Assembly (NCBI GenBank): GCA_963921795.1 | Contig: OY997653.1 | Location: 2,197,436 to 2,261,435 of the forward strand | Reading direction: 5' to 3' | Source of the DNA: Nannobrachium achirus | Taxonomy: Eukaryota; Chordata; Actinopteri; Myctophiformes; Myctophidae | Length of the DNA: 64,000 nucleotides | In this document: positions 1 through 48,599 of the stretch, piece after piece | Position numbering within the stretch: position 1 is the first letter of the stretch | Layout: each line of letters starts with the position of its first letter | Notes under the pieces: model-generated | Databases searched by the model: none | The model's input: only the letters and a program-made list of their open reading frames with translations | What the model was told of the DNA's origin: nothing | Translations under genes and position numbers: made by a program

Positions 1-118
1 TGAACTTCCCACAGCTCTCCTAGGAGACTTGGAACTGAGTAGAAAAAAATTGTGATATTTTATCATGAACATTAGTGAGGACCTATTATATGAAGACAGG
101 TTGAAAAGTGGTGAACTA
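1..118 (+). mobile_element. MITE fragment, right end
   Basis: Matches 52979-53100 closely (GAACTTCCCACAGCTCTCCT and AACATTAGTGAGGACCTATT are shared). It is the right end of the 445 bp element at 52662-53106, cut by the window start. Confidence 0.7.
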
Positions 119-647
119 CTCTGCAATGACTTGCGGCTTGCGCTTAACCTGGCATTTTGCAGGCTTGTTTTAAATGAGTGGAATGTCAAAGGTACATGTT
201 GTGGTAAAGCTCTTCTTTCTCTGTGGTACATATGCACGTGTCATCAATGCTGGGGCTGGTGTTATGAGATTGAGAGATTAAATGTAATGTGGTCTAAAGG
301 GTCCAGGCTACAGGAAAATGGTGCCGAAAAGTGGCAATTGTTTCGTTTTTTTGTTGGGTGAAGCAAACAATGTCAATCCATCTCACAAGGCCAAACAAGA
401 TACAAAGAGGAGTGATTCAGGAGTAGTCAGTGTATTTCACTGGAAAGGGCAAGGGTTTGGATTGACTTTACATTTCATAAAGCAATGAAAGCCTGGATGT
501 TTTTGCTCAACATCGGGCAGCGATGATGTCATCTGTTCAGTGGTGCCTGATGATTTAGTCAGTGTTTGGCCTTGTTTTTAGGTTAAGGTGGCAGCGTTTT
601 TTTTTGTACCTTATGAGCGTACCGTATAATGTACGATTTTTAAGATT
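119..647. other. intron or upstream sequence, nothing identified
   Basis: I see no exon, RNA gene or recognisable repeat in these 530 bp. A short T-run at 598-606 is the only low-complexity feature. Confidence 0.5.
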
Positions 648-651
648 TTAA

Positions 652-2386
652 CCCATTTATGCCTAGGATTATTGAATGCTTTAACTATTGAAAATATAGC
701 AGATATACAAGCTCACAGCGTGGCACCGAGTGCCGCGCTGCAAGCTTGTAGATCTGCTATTTTTGAAAAGTTGTGAAAATGTGTGAAAATCTCTGAATAT
801 ATGTATGTATGTACGTTTGTAACTCAAATTTTGCTTCTGGGTGGTCCCTGCAACTAAATATTTTGAGATGGGGCTCCGTGGCCAAATACATATCATTTTG
901 GGGGTCCTTCACATGAAAAAGTTGACATAGTTAGTCTCTCAAGAACAGGGGGCGTTCACACCAGGGTTATTTGGTCCGCTTAAAAGGGACCATGGTCCTC
1001 TTTCTCCTTTGGTCCGCTGGTGTGAACGTGCAAAGGGACCATGGTCCCTTTGTTTGGTCCGGACCATGGTCCTCTTGAAAAGGCAGGACTCGGTCCCCTT
1101 CCAAACGGACCATGGTCCGGTCCTCTGCTGGTGTAAACGGAGCCAGACTTTATAGAGGACCAAACTTATGTCTGATCAGCCTACTACATTCTGCATTGTG
1201 TGTTGTTCATTGAAAAACAATATGGAAAAAATAATAAACGACTACTCGTGAAGCAATTGTAACTTCGGCTACAACAGACTACACTCATCAATCTTTGTTA
1301 ATTGCAGTTGTGAAGCTGGATTAATAATTAGTTCTAAAAGCATGAATTTCTTACGGGAATCATTATTGATATGACCCGACCGCTGATATGTCTTCATGAC
1401 CTGCAGTAGGCTACACGTTAATAATTGTATCATCTCCTCTCCCTGTGAGCCGGCGCTGCGGTGACTTGTTAGCTACATGGAAACTGGTGACCCATCGTGT
1501 GCGGTGACTCCAGGGGTCGCTCTCCGAACACGGTGATCATTGTTTGTTTTGACACATACAGTCACAAATAAAAGTAAGGTCACCATCTTGTGTATAACAC
1601 AGGAGGAGGAGGCGGCGCGGCGGGCGCGCTGCGCGCACAACCTCCATCCAAACGACCACAACACAGAATAAAGTCAAACTTGGCTTTTCTTTCGAGGCAT
1701 TAGGATTTTCGCTCTCTCGCTGTTCCCTGAGGACAGGCGTGCACGAGTCAAACTCTTCACGTTGTTGCTGGGACGGCAGTATGTCCATGTCATCGGGTGT
1801 GGTGCACAAAAATAACGGATTTAAAAGCTTAGGCCTACAGCTTCTTTAAAAAAAGATATATAGGAAGCGGCTGTGATTAATAACACAAAATTAATTGGAA
1901 TAGGCAGTGAAGCAATTTTCCATAGGAATAGCCTATTCTGTCAATAGATCAACAGCCGACTGTATGACCACGTGTCAGTTGTTTACATATTTGGTTCTTT
2001 TAACAAAAGTCCCGTGTGAACGCTAACCGGACCAAATTCAAAATGCAACAATGTAAACATTTGGTCCCTGATCCGGACCTTTTAAGCGGACTTTGGGTGA
2101 GAACGCCCCCTAACTGAGCTCCATGTAAGTGAAAAGGACCTTTTCTTTCACGATGGCTATAGCCACGTTGCTGACATAGAAACACAGGTTTTTCAAAAAA
2201 GCCTTAGAAGGATTCAAAAGACACATAGAATCGGGTAAAAATTCAAATTTTCAAGATTTTTTAAAAATAGCAGATGTACAAGCTCGCAGCGCGGCACTCG
2301 GTGCCGCGCTGTGAGCTTGTATATCTGCTATTTTTCAATAGTTAAAGCATAAAATAATGATACATAATAATGTGTACCCGTTCTGA
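652..2386 (+). mobile_element. family A TTAA-flanked MITE, split by a nested element
   Basis: Starts TTAA|CCCATTTATGCCTAG and ends CCCGTTCTGA|TTAA, with two internal hairpins (694-764 and 2264-2336). The consensus element is about 560 bp; here 948-2110 is an insertion. The last bases (AATGGG) have been lost. CCC...GGG ends next to TTAA are typical of piggyBac-like non-autonomous elements. Confidence 0.75.
948..2110. mobile_element. 1.16 kb TIR element nested in family A copy
   Basis: Ends are inverted: GGGGGCGTTCACACCAG at the left, and GGGGGCGTTCTCACCCAAAG on the complementary strand at the right, followed on both sides by TTTGGTCC/GTCCGCTTAAAAGG-type sequence. The family A consensus resumes on each side, though a few bases at the junction are missing. 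No transposase frame is visible, so it is non-autonomous; superfamily not determined. Confidence 0.65.
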
Positions 2387-2415
2387 TTAATAAAGGGTAT
2401 TTTAAAGGTTAAAAG

Positions 2416-2433
2416 TCTCTCTCTCTCTCTCTC

Positions 2434-2488
<55 letters not shown>
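2416..2488. repeat. (CT)n microsatellite
   Basis: Nearly pure CT dinucleotide tract with one CA interruption. Confidence 0.97.
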
Positions 2489-2497
<9 letters not shown>

Positions 2498-2521
2498 ACA
2501 GACACACTCTGAACATTTCTT

Positions 2522-2984
2522 CATCCATCCATCCATCTTCAATCGCTTATCCGGAATCGGGTCGCGGGGGTAACAGTTCCAACTGAGACTTCCAGATTTC
2601 CTTATCCTGAGCAACTTCCTCCACTCCCTCAGGGAGTATACCGAGGCGTTCCCAGGCCAGTTTGGAGATATAATCCTTCCATCTGGTCTTAGGTCTGCCA
2701 TGGGGTCTCCTCCCAGTGGGACGTGCATTGAGGACCTTCCTAGGAAGGCGCTCAGGGGGCATCCGTACTACATGCCCGAACCACCTAAGCTGACTCCTTT
2801 CCAAGTGTAGGAGCAGCGGTTCTACTCCAAGTCTCTCTCGGGTGACTGAACTTCTCACCCTATCTCTAAGGGAGATACCAGCCACCCTTCTGAGAAAACT
2901 CATTTCGGCTGCTTGTACCAGAGACCTTATACTTTCGGTCATGACCCACACTTCATGAACCAAACTCTTAAACCAAACTCTTGG
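2522..2984 (-). mobile_element. 5'-truncated LINE, C-terminal end of the polymerase ORF
   Basis: Minus-strand frame 2963-2547 encodes AEMSFLRRVAGISLRDRVRS, then LGVEPLLLHLERSQLRWFGH and RPHGRPKTRWKDYISKLAWE, ending PPRPDSG. This is the well-known post-reverse-transcriptase end of a fish non-LTR retrotransposon, with a (GGAT)n-type tail at 2522-2535. A 12-bp direct repeat TGAACATTTCTT (2510-2521 and 2985-2996) flanks it as the target duplication. The clade was not assigned. Confidence 0.88.
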
Positions 2985-3020
2985 TGAACATTTCTTGTCA
3001 TGTCTAAATCTCTCCTTCAG

Positions 3021-40160
<37,140 letters not shown>

Positions 40161-40315
40161 CGTCCATTGCCTCGTCTGTCCCCAGGGGTGTCGCACCAAA
40201 TTCTGGGCCCTGGGTACAAGGATTCACTGCGTTGTTTTGTGCTTTAGCTATGGAAAAATCGCAGATATACAAGCTCACAGCGTGGCACCGAGTGCCGCGC
40301 TGCGAGCTTGTATAT

Positions 40316-40613
40316 ATGATAACGTAGCCTGCGAGTTTAGTTCAGGCAGATATACTTGAGAATATCATACTGCGCTGCGTAAGCGCATACGGATGCTTAT
40401 TACCATGTTATTGGTCCTTACGTCACACGCCAACGTGGCAGTCAGCTGATCATTGCCGGGCTACTTAAGCTCGCCTCAGTCTGTCGGTTCTCCTGCTGTC
40501 TCTTGTCCTGGACTGTTGTTATGCGCTTGTTTGCTCCCACCGCCTCCCCAGCACCACCAGTAGGCTCCGCTACTAGTTCTGTTCCCCTTGGGGGGGTGTT
40601 TATTTATATATAT

Positions 40614-40664
<51 letters not shown>

Positions 40665-40820
40665 TCCCCGTTCTTAATGGTTAATAATGGTTTCTATTTG
40701 TACTGCTGCTGAGCAGGGAGAATAAGGTAGCAGAGCCTGAACGCCAAGTCTAAATGTTATATCTACACTTGTTCTATAATAAATATTGCTTCAATCTATT
40801 CGTAAGTTATTGACTGAACT
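40316..40820 (+). mobile_element. LTR-like insertion
   Basis: Interrupts the family A hairpin right arm. It starts TGATAACGTAGCC, has CTACTTAAGCTCGCCTCAGT (promoter-like), AATAAA at 40778 and CGTAAGTTATTGA at its end. The order promoter-then-AATAAA suggests a solo LTR. Contains (TA)n at 40621-40661. No clear target duplication. Confidence 0.4.
40778..40783 (+). promoter_or_regulatory. first AATAAA downstream of adgb stop
   Basis: Reading from the stop at 40160, this is the first canonical AATAAA I find. It lies inside the LTR-like insertion, about 620 bp downstream. Its use as the adgb poly(A) signal is inference; non-canonical hexamers nearer the stop were not excluded. Confidence 0.35.
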
Positions 40821-41499
40821 GCTATTTTTGAAAAATCGTGAAAATGTGTGCAAGTCTTTGAAGGTTTTTTGAAAACAAAGTTTCTATGTCAGTGGTGCTC
40901 AAACTTTTTCATGTGAATGAACCCCAAAATTATATTTGGCCACGGACCCCCATCTCAAAATATTTAGTTCCAGGGACCCCCCAGAAGCAAAATTGGAGTT
41001 ACAATTGTTCGCTTAAAAATACATATATTCGTAGATTTGCACTCATTTTCACGACTTTAAAAAATAGCAGATCTACAAGCTTGCAGCGTGGCACTCGGTG
41101 CTGCGTTGTGAGCTCGTAGATCTGCTATTTTTCAATAGTTAAAGTATAAAATAGTTCAATTGTTTAAGTATAAAATAATTTCAGGCCCCTCCACCTTGGG
41201 CACATCTCAAAATAAAAATACGTTACACATGGAACTCAAAAAGGCCAAACCACAAGTCATGTAAAAATCTCCATCGTCTGCTGTGGCGAGGGGAAAGCCA
41301 TAACCATGTTATCTGAATGTCTGCTTATATTCATATATATATCATACATATCATAACCATGTTATCTGCTGTGACTTTTAGGACGCACAGCCATGTCTGC
41401 TTATATTCCAGTCGTCCTCTGTTTCCTTGAAGGTCATCATGACTAGAGGCCAGCGCGTGCCAGACTTGCGGCTAAAACCTCAGCAATCCGATCGAATAT

Positions 41500-41979
41500 C
41501 TGACCCAACGCATTCTATAATATCTGACCCAACGCATTCTTTAATGTCTGACCCAACACATTCTTTAATGTCTGACCTAACGCATTCTATAATATCTGAC
41601 CCAACGCATTCTTTAATGTCTGACCCAACGCATTCTTTAATGTCTGACCCAACACATTCTTTAATGTCTGACCCAACGCATTCTTTAATGTCTGACCCAA
41701 CACATTCTTTAATGTCTGACCCAACGCATTCTTTAATGTCTGACCCAACGCATTCTAAAATATCTGACCCAACGCATTCTATAATATCTGACCCAACACA
41801 TTCTATAATATCTGAGCCAACACATTCTATAATATCTGACCCAACACATTCTATAATATCTGACCCAACACATTCTATAATATCTGACCCAACACATTCT
41901 ATAATATCTGACCCAACACATTCTATAATATCTGACCCAACACATTCTATAATATCTGATCCAACACATTCTATAATAT
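41500..41979. repeat. 24-bp satellite, first block (about 20 units)
   Basis: Units of 24 bp, TCTGACCCAACRCATTCT plus TATAATA or TTTAATG. Because 24 is 3x8 and the unit has no stop in several frames, long spurious ORFs run through on both strands. Confidence 0.98.
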
Positions 41980-42227
41980 CGTTGTTGTCGGGTGGAAACC
42001 TTATATGTCCAAAACCGTTTGTTTTGTATTTAAAATGATTTAAACTAGTGAAAACAGCTGATCTACAAGCACACAATGCCTCGCACCGCGAGGCGTTGTG
42101 TGCTTGTAGATCAGCTGTTTTCACTACTTTTGTGCGATGGCCTTGTATGATGAAGCAGGGCTTTACTTTGCGAAAACAATTACAAATTTGAAACTTGGAG
42201 ATACGACGAGTCTGCCCGACTGTTACT
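41980..42227. mobile_element. family B module inserted in the satellite
   Basis: CGTTGTTGTCGGGTGGAAAC at the left, CGAGTCTGCCCGACTGTTAC at the right, hairpin 42050-42127. Satellite units continue on both sides, with ATAT at both junctions. Confidence 0.88.
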
Positions 42228-43041
42228 ACATATGACCCAATACATTCTATAATATCTGACCCAACACATTCTATAATATCTGACCCAACGCATTCTATAA
42301 TATCTGACCCAACACATTCTATAATATCTGACCCAACACATTCTATAATATCTGACCCAACACATTCTATAATATCTGACCCAACACATTCTATAATATC
42401 TGACCCAACACATTCTATAATATCTGACCCAACTCATTCTATAATATCTGACCCAACACATTCTATAATATCTGACCCAACACATTCTATAATATCTGAC
42501 CCAACACATTCTATAATATCTGACCCAACGCATTCTATAATATCTGAGCCAACGCATTCTATAATATCTGAGCCAACACATTCTATAATATCTGACCCAA
42601 CACATTCTATAATATCTGACCCAACACATTCTATAATATCTGACCCAACACATTCTATAATATCTGACCCAACACATTCTATAATATCTGACCCAACGCA
42701 TTCTATAATATCTGACCCAACGCATTCTATAATATCTGACCCAACGCATTCTATAATATCTGACCCAACACATTCTATAATATCTGACCCAACACATTCT
42801 ATAATATCTGACCCAACACATTCTATAATATCTGACCCAACGCATTCTATAATATCTGACCCAACACATTCTATAATATCTGACCCAACACATTCTATAA
42901 TATCTGACCCAACACATTCTATAATATCTGACCCAACACATTCTATAATATCTGACCCAACACATTCTATAATATCTGACCCAACGCATTCTATAATATC
43001 TGACCCAACGCATTCTATAATATCTGACCCAACACATTCTG
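42228..43041. repeat. 24-bp satellite, second block (about 34 units)
   Basis: Same unit as 41500-41979, more homogeneous (mostly TATAATA type). Ends in CATTCTGTTGGCTGAGAG. Confidence 0.98.
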
Positions 43042-43221
43042 TTGGCTGAGAGAAAGCAATACAACTGGTTCATTCCTGTCCCCAGGGACACACACCATAG
43101 GCTCCATAACACACTGCAGCTGGAATAGAAGCTGACATCTGTCCGTCAACATAACTCTCATGAAATGTCTTTGGGTTCAAGTAAGCAGAGCAGACCATTA
43201 AATACATGGTTAGGCCTTTAA

Positions 43222-43781
43222 CCCATTTAGGTTTAGGATTATTGAATGCTTTAACTGTTGAAAAATAGCAGATCTACAAGCTCGCAGCGCGGCACCGAGT
43301 GCCGCGCTGCGAGCTTGTAGATCTGCTATTTTTGAAAAGCCGTGAAAATCTTTGAATATATGTATTTTTAAAACTCAAATTTTGCTTCTGGGTGGTCCCT
43401 GGAACTAAATATTTTGAGATGGGGGTCCGTGGCCAAATACATATCAGTTTGAGGGTCCTTCACATGAAAAAGTTTGAGAACCACTGACACAGTAGTCTCT
43501 CAAGAACAGACCAACTGAGCTCCGATTAAGTGAAAAGGACCTTTTCTTTGACGATGGCTAGTCAGATTGCTGACATATAAACATTTTTTTTTTTTTTTTT
43601 TAAACCTTAGAAGGATTCAAAAGACATTTATAGAATCGTGTCAAAATTCAAATGTTCACGATTTTAAAAAAATAGCAGATCTACAAGCTGGTGCCGCGCT
43701 GTGAGCTTGTATATCTGCTATTTTTCAATAGTTAAAGCATAAAATAATGATACACAATACTGTGTACCCGTTCTGAATGGG
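43222..43781 (+). mobile_element. family A MITE, complete
   Basis: TTTAA on both sides (43217-43221, 43782-43786). Hairpin 43258-43333 is nearly perfect; the second (43670-43727) is shortened. T-run at 43587-43602. Confidence 0.87.
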
Positions 43782-43786
43782 TTTAA

Positions 43787-44323
43787 TATAGATATATAAA
43801 ACTGCTGATCAGCATGTGGTTCTTGTCAAACCAAGCTGATGGGTTAATGTAAATGCCCTCTATCTCTGCTCCGTGCTGGAGAGGGTCCATTTGGTCCCTG
43901 TCCCACTGTGTGCATCAGCTGATCGGTCTGAGCAATGGGCAGACAAATTGAAAATGAAAGGGCAGAGGGTGCCATCTAGTGGCGCTGCACGTTAATATAT
44001 TCTCATTATCCTCCACTATGCTGTTCTCAAGGTTGACAATAATGAATAGTTCAATTCTGTGCCTGCAGCGCAAGGGAAATTATCATTAATGCGTGTGGGT
44101 CCTCTGAGATGGAAAAATAACAATACCTGTTCCATCATGGAACAGGTATTGTTATTTTGTGTGTGTGCGGTGTGTGCATACCGAGAAATGCCTTCCCTTT
44201 TGGTTTATTCCCTTACAGAGTGAGATTGGACCATTGTTGCAATTTATCTAAACTAACCTACTTGTAACTGTGACATCAAGAAGTTCCAATGGGCTGAGGC
44301 CAGGTTAAATGTCATTATTTGGG

Positions 44324-44329
<6 letters not shown>
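43787..44329. other. intergenic, one hairpin
   Basis: AAAATAACAATACCTGTTCC and its complement face each other at 44114-44158 around ATCAT. Nothing else identified. Confidence 0.6.

Positions 44330-44404
<75 letters not shown>
44327..44404. repeat. (GT)n microsatellite
   Basis: About 38 GT units. Confidence 0.97.
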
Positions 44405-45072
<668 letters not shown>

Positions 45073-45479
45073 CGCTGTCATTGCTTTTTGTGAGCTCATC
45101 CAACCAAATGTTTGGACCAAGTTAGCCTTTAGCCCGATGTATACTTCTTTCAGCGGTGTCATGCAGCAGAAATGGCCGATCTATAAGCTCACAAGGTGCT
45201 GCGGATGTAAAGCTTCTGAGATTGTAGATCAGTGTGTGCGTGTGCGTGTGCGTGTGCGTGTGTGTGTGTGTTTGTGTGTGTCAGTGTGTCAGGCCTCATC
45301 TAGTCAACCATTGTTTGTTGAGACAGGATTTATGGTTCTTTGAAATGAGCTGGATCTCTGGGATCCGTTCCTTTCAAAGAGCCGTTCAAAAGACTCATTT
45401 TATTTACTTTAGTCACTTTGTTGATTTTGATTATAATTACAAATCATATAAATTTCGGCCATATATGGATTTCGGCCAT

Positions 45480-45785
45480 TTGAAAATAGCCGATCTACAA
45501 GCTCACAATGCGTCGCATTGCGACGCATTGTGAGCTGGTAGATCGGCTATTTTCAAATGTTTTTTCTACATTTTATTCATTGGAAAACTTGTGAAATGGG
45601 ACATTTTGCATAATTATTACTTTCTACTATTGGTAGGCTACTTTTAAGTGCATTTTGATACCAATACTTTTGTACTTTAACTTAAGTATATTTTAATTCC
45701 AAACTTCTATGTGTGGCAGAGTATTTCTACATTGCAGCATTGATACTTTTACCTAAGTAAAGAATTTGAGTACTTTTCCCACCAC
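45480..45785. mobile_element. family C MITE, hairpin and right half
   Basis: TTTGAAAATAGCCGATCTAC...GATCGGCTATTTTCAAA (45480-45558), tip ATGCGTCGCATTGCGACGCA, then GTACTTTAACTTAAGTA and ACTTTTCCCACCAC. Confidence 0.75.
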
Positions 45786-45892
45786 ATGTTCATTACAAAG
45801 GAACGGCTCCCTACTGCGAACCGGTGTCGGTACTCGATCTTCTCGCTCTGCCTTTTCTGCTCTCTTCCGGCGCTTGCGACTGACGTCACAAA

Positions 45893-45980
45893 TATGGCTG
45901 AAAACAGCAGACCTACAAGCTCAAAACGCATAGCAAGCGCAACGCTTTGTGGGCTTGTAGATCGGCTGTTTTCGCCACCC
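45893..45980. repeat. hairpin module in another context
   Basis: GGCTGAAAACAGCAGACCTA...GTAGATCGGCTGTTTTCGCC. Flanks do not match the other families. Confidence 0.75.
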
Positions 45981-46199
45981 AACACAGCCACCGGTGCCCA
46001 GTCGTTTTTAGAATACTACAGCTACATGGATTATTAATTCTTATTGAACACAGGAAAATAACACATTTCTTTAAAGAATATTTATTATTAAAAGAAACTA
46101 TTTACTATATTAATAATATAGTAATAGTTTATTTTAACTCTTATACTGCTTTGAACGTTCCTGTTCGCCCCAATTCTAGAGAGTGAGGCGCGCCAATAC

Positions 46200-46726
46200 G
46201 GCCGTTCGTTCGTTTGATGTTTTTTTATGGATTATGATAAAAGACGTCCTTGTGCAACTTTTCAATGTATAATTGGTCGTCGGGTCGTTTTGAGGACAGC
46301 CGGAAACCGCGTCATAAAAAAAAAAGTAAACAGACTGTCCTGGCTCCGCCTGCCTAGCTGCTAGCCTTGAGGGATTATATTGTTTTTTGCATCGGACTGT
46401 TAGTAGAGAGAGAGAGAGAGAGAAACGTTGGTTAAAGCGATCATTTTGTCGGAAATCAGTTGTTTTATAGTATTAGTAGTATAGTAATTGTAGTAGGTAG
46501 TAGTATTTAGCAGTACTAGAATATTGAGATGTATTAGGCCAAGTAGTAGGCCAACTCAGCCTCAACTTGCTGGTATCATTCCGCCGAAGCGCGACCCAAC
46601 CCCCCCGGGCCGAGGAGCAGCAGCAGCAGATCCACGGATAGAAATAAACTTTGTTAGAATTAGGATTACACAACCTACCCGTGTTGGTGACCCAGGACCA
46701 GCGCCCATGAATGGTGGTGGTGGTCG

Positions 46727-46769
<43 letters not shown>

Positions 46770-47140
46770 GAAGAGAAAAAGATCACTGTAGCCGTTGGTA
46801 TTGAAGATAAAAAGATTGAAGATGGTGCCAGTCCACTGTAGCCGTTGGTATTGAAGATAAAAAGATTGAAGATGGTGCCAGTCACGAAGAACCGGGGTCC
46901 AAAAGTGGATCAAGAGCCTCCTGATATTGTGGAAACCGATCCCGACGGAGCTTGACCCCCGTGCAGGATGGATCCCCCCGCCCGGGGGCTCACATCGCCG
47001 CAGCAGCAGAGACCATGCACCGCCGCCACCGCGAAGAGACAGACGAACTGGACGATTTGGCCAACGAAGAATGGCTTCCGCGTAGAGACCCCTCGGAGAA
47101 CAGAGGCCATGATTCTATTGTCCAAAGTGGTAAGACTTAA
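46200..47140 (+). other. GC-rich, possibly coding block (unrecognised)
   Basis: Unlike its surroundings, this stretch is GC-rich and has overlapping open frames. 46524-46841 could encode a protein with PKRDPTPPGRGAAAADPR, an Asp run (D13) and EEEKK. 46952-47140 gives ETMHRRHREETDELDDLANE, then EWLPRRDPSENRGHDSIVQS before a good donor (AGTG|GTAAGA). Part of 46784-46883 is an exact 50-bp tandem duplication, which breaks the first frame. It could be the 5' part of a gene or the acidic N terminus of a dead transposase (piggyBac-type N termini are similar). I do not recognise it. Confidence 0.3.
46784..46883. repeat. 50-bp exact tandem duplication
   Basis: CACTGTAGCCGTTGGTATTG...GATGGTGCCAGT occurs twice with a 50-bp period; 50 is not a multiple of 3. 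Confidence 0.95.
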
Positions 47141-47639
47141 ATCCAGTGCATGTATGTATTGTGTGTGATAACAGAGCATCCGTGTGGAAGCCTGGTCTCT
47201 ATCAGTGAGATGGGGTAACGGTTTTCCATTGCGACCTGTTGCCACTCCGACATTGGGATCCGGTCTAGAGCCCGCCTACTGCATCCGGCTATTTACACGT
47301 ACACATACATGCAAGAAATGTTTCCGTATCCGGACCGGATCAGTAACTTGATCCAAGCAGTTAGGATCCAAGTGCATGCGTTTGTTTTTGTCGCTACACA
47401 GGACACACGTGGAGTTCCTATCACGCGCGTGCACGTACCGCGTGTAGTGTACGGTGCACTGCACAGCTACTAGGATTATTTGATGGGAATTTAGGATTTA
47501 TTGGCTTAGTTTGTGTGTGCGTACGATGCGTGTGTGTGTGAGAGAGGGAGAGGTTTCTTTTTACGTGTGGTGCACGTGCGGTGCACGCGCGTGCACGTAC
47601 TATGCACGTACGGTGCACGTACCCACCTCGACCTATGTC

Positions 47640-47795
47640 GTCATCATCATCATCATCATCATCAGTAGGCCTACATCTCTGATGATGATGATGTAGCTTT
47701 TCAGTTCAATTCAAAGGAGCTTTATTGGCAGGAGAAAACATACGTTTACATTGCCAAAGCAAGTGTTACAAATAAAAACTGTTGAAAATGGGGAA
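47640..47795. repeat. (CAT)n plus TTTATTGGCA-type tail
   Basis: CATCATCAT run at 47641-47664, then TTCAATTCAAAGGAGCTTTA...ACATTGCCAAAGCAAGTG, a common fish retroelement tail. Confidence 0.6.
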
Positions 47796-48164
47796 CATAT
47801 ATACAGTTGGAGGGAGTACAGCTTTGTGTAAACAGAGCTATGTTGCATTGTGACATTTTATATATTATACATACAGGGTATAAAGGGCATTTCACTGTGA
47901 CAGTAAATGCATGGTAACTATTTACTATATCTGCATTTTATGTATTACATATGAAGTTATTGTAAGTCATTTGCTAAATGTCAAAATTGTAAATTGATTT
48001 GTTTACATATAAACCTTTTGATAATTTCCTGGCTATGATTTTAGATGATGAGTCGACGATGATGAGCCTACTTCTTCATTGCCACATCGTAGTCGTCCAA
48101 GGACAAGGATAGGTAAAGAACAAAAACCTTTTTTCTGTAAAGCAGACTTAGCACCAGACACATG

Positions 48165-48420
48165 CTCACATAGACATCAAAGGGGGCTGGAGCCCCTGCC
48201 CTTTTATCCATCTGTAAAAAGTGCCCTCTCCAGTCCATGAATGCTGTTTTTACATAATTACTATATATATATGTGTATATATATATTTGTGTGGTAAGCA
48301 GTGAAGTGCATAGAATGTTAGAGAATTTCTAAAACAGCCTTTTGATGAAAATATTAGGCCCCCAACCTCCACCCATTCTGCTGTGACGCGTTGTGAGCTT
48401 GGAGGTGTACTATTTTTCAT
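48165..48420. mobile_element. family D repeat, degraded
   Basis: CACATAGACATCAAAGGGGG...GTGACGCGTTGTGAGCTTGG, with (TA)n at 48262-48286. Confidence 0.65.
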
Positions 48421-48457
48421 GTATTTTATAGTAATTATGTATTTGTATAATTTACAG

Positions 48458-48580
48458 ATCGACCATAGGCTTGTGTACGTGGTAGGGGTGCAGAGTTCAG
48501 CAGACTCGGTGGAGCCCTTCCGGAGGAGCCTGGCTGTAGTGAAACAGAATGGAGCCCCAGGCCCTGTGCAGGCTGAATGA
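48458..48580 (+). other. exon-like segment ending in TGA (unrecognised)
   Basis: After AATTTACAG, an open frame reads IDHRLVYVVGVQSSADSVEP, then FRRSLAVVKQNGAPGPVQAE and TGA. AATAAA follows at 48869. It has the look of a terminal coding exon, but I cannot join it in phase with the 47140 donor and do not recognise the protein. Confidence 0.3.
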
Positions 48581-48599
48581 AAAGCTAGGTCATTCACTT

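Larger units (their letters stand above)
40183..41201. mobile_element. family G hAT-like element in the adgb 3' UTR
   Basis: CAGGGGTGTCGCACCAAATT starts 22 bp after the stop. Interior is family A with hairpins 40255-40313 (right arm cut) and 41066-41135. The right terminus is lost near CCCCTCCACCTTGGGC. It is split by 40316-40820. Confidence 0.75.

Noticed and set aside
41427..43112. Open frames of 200-310 codons on both strands (SDPTHSII and RMCWVRYY repeats)
   Set aside because: They are read-through of a 24-bp satellite; the period is a multiple of three and lacks stops. Several frames on both strands are open at once.
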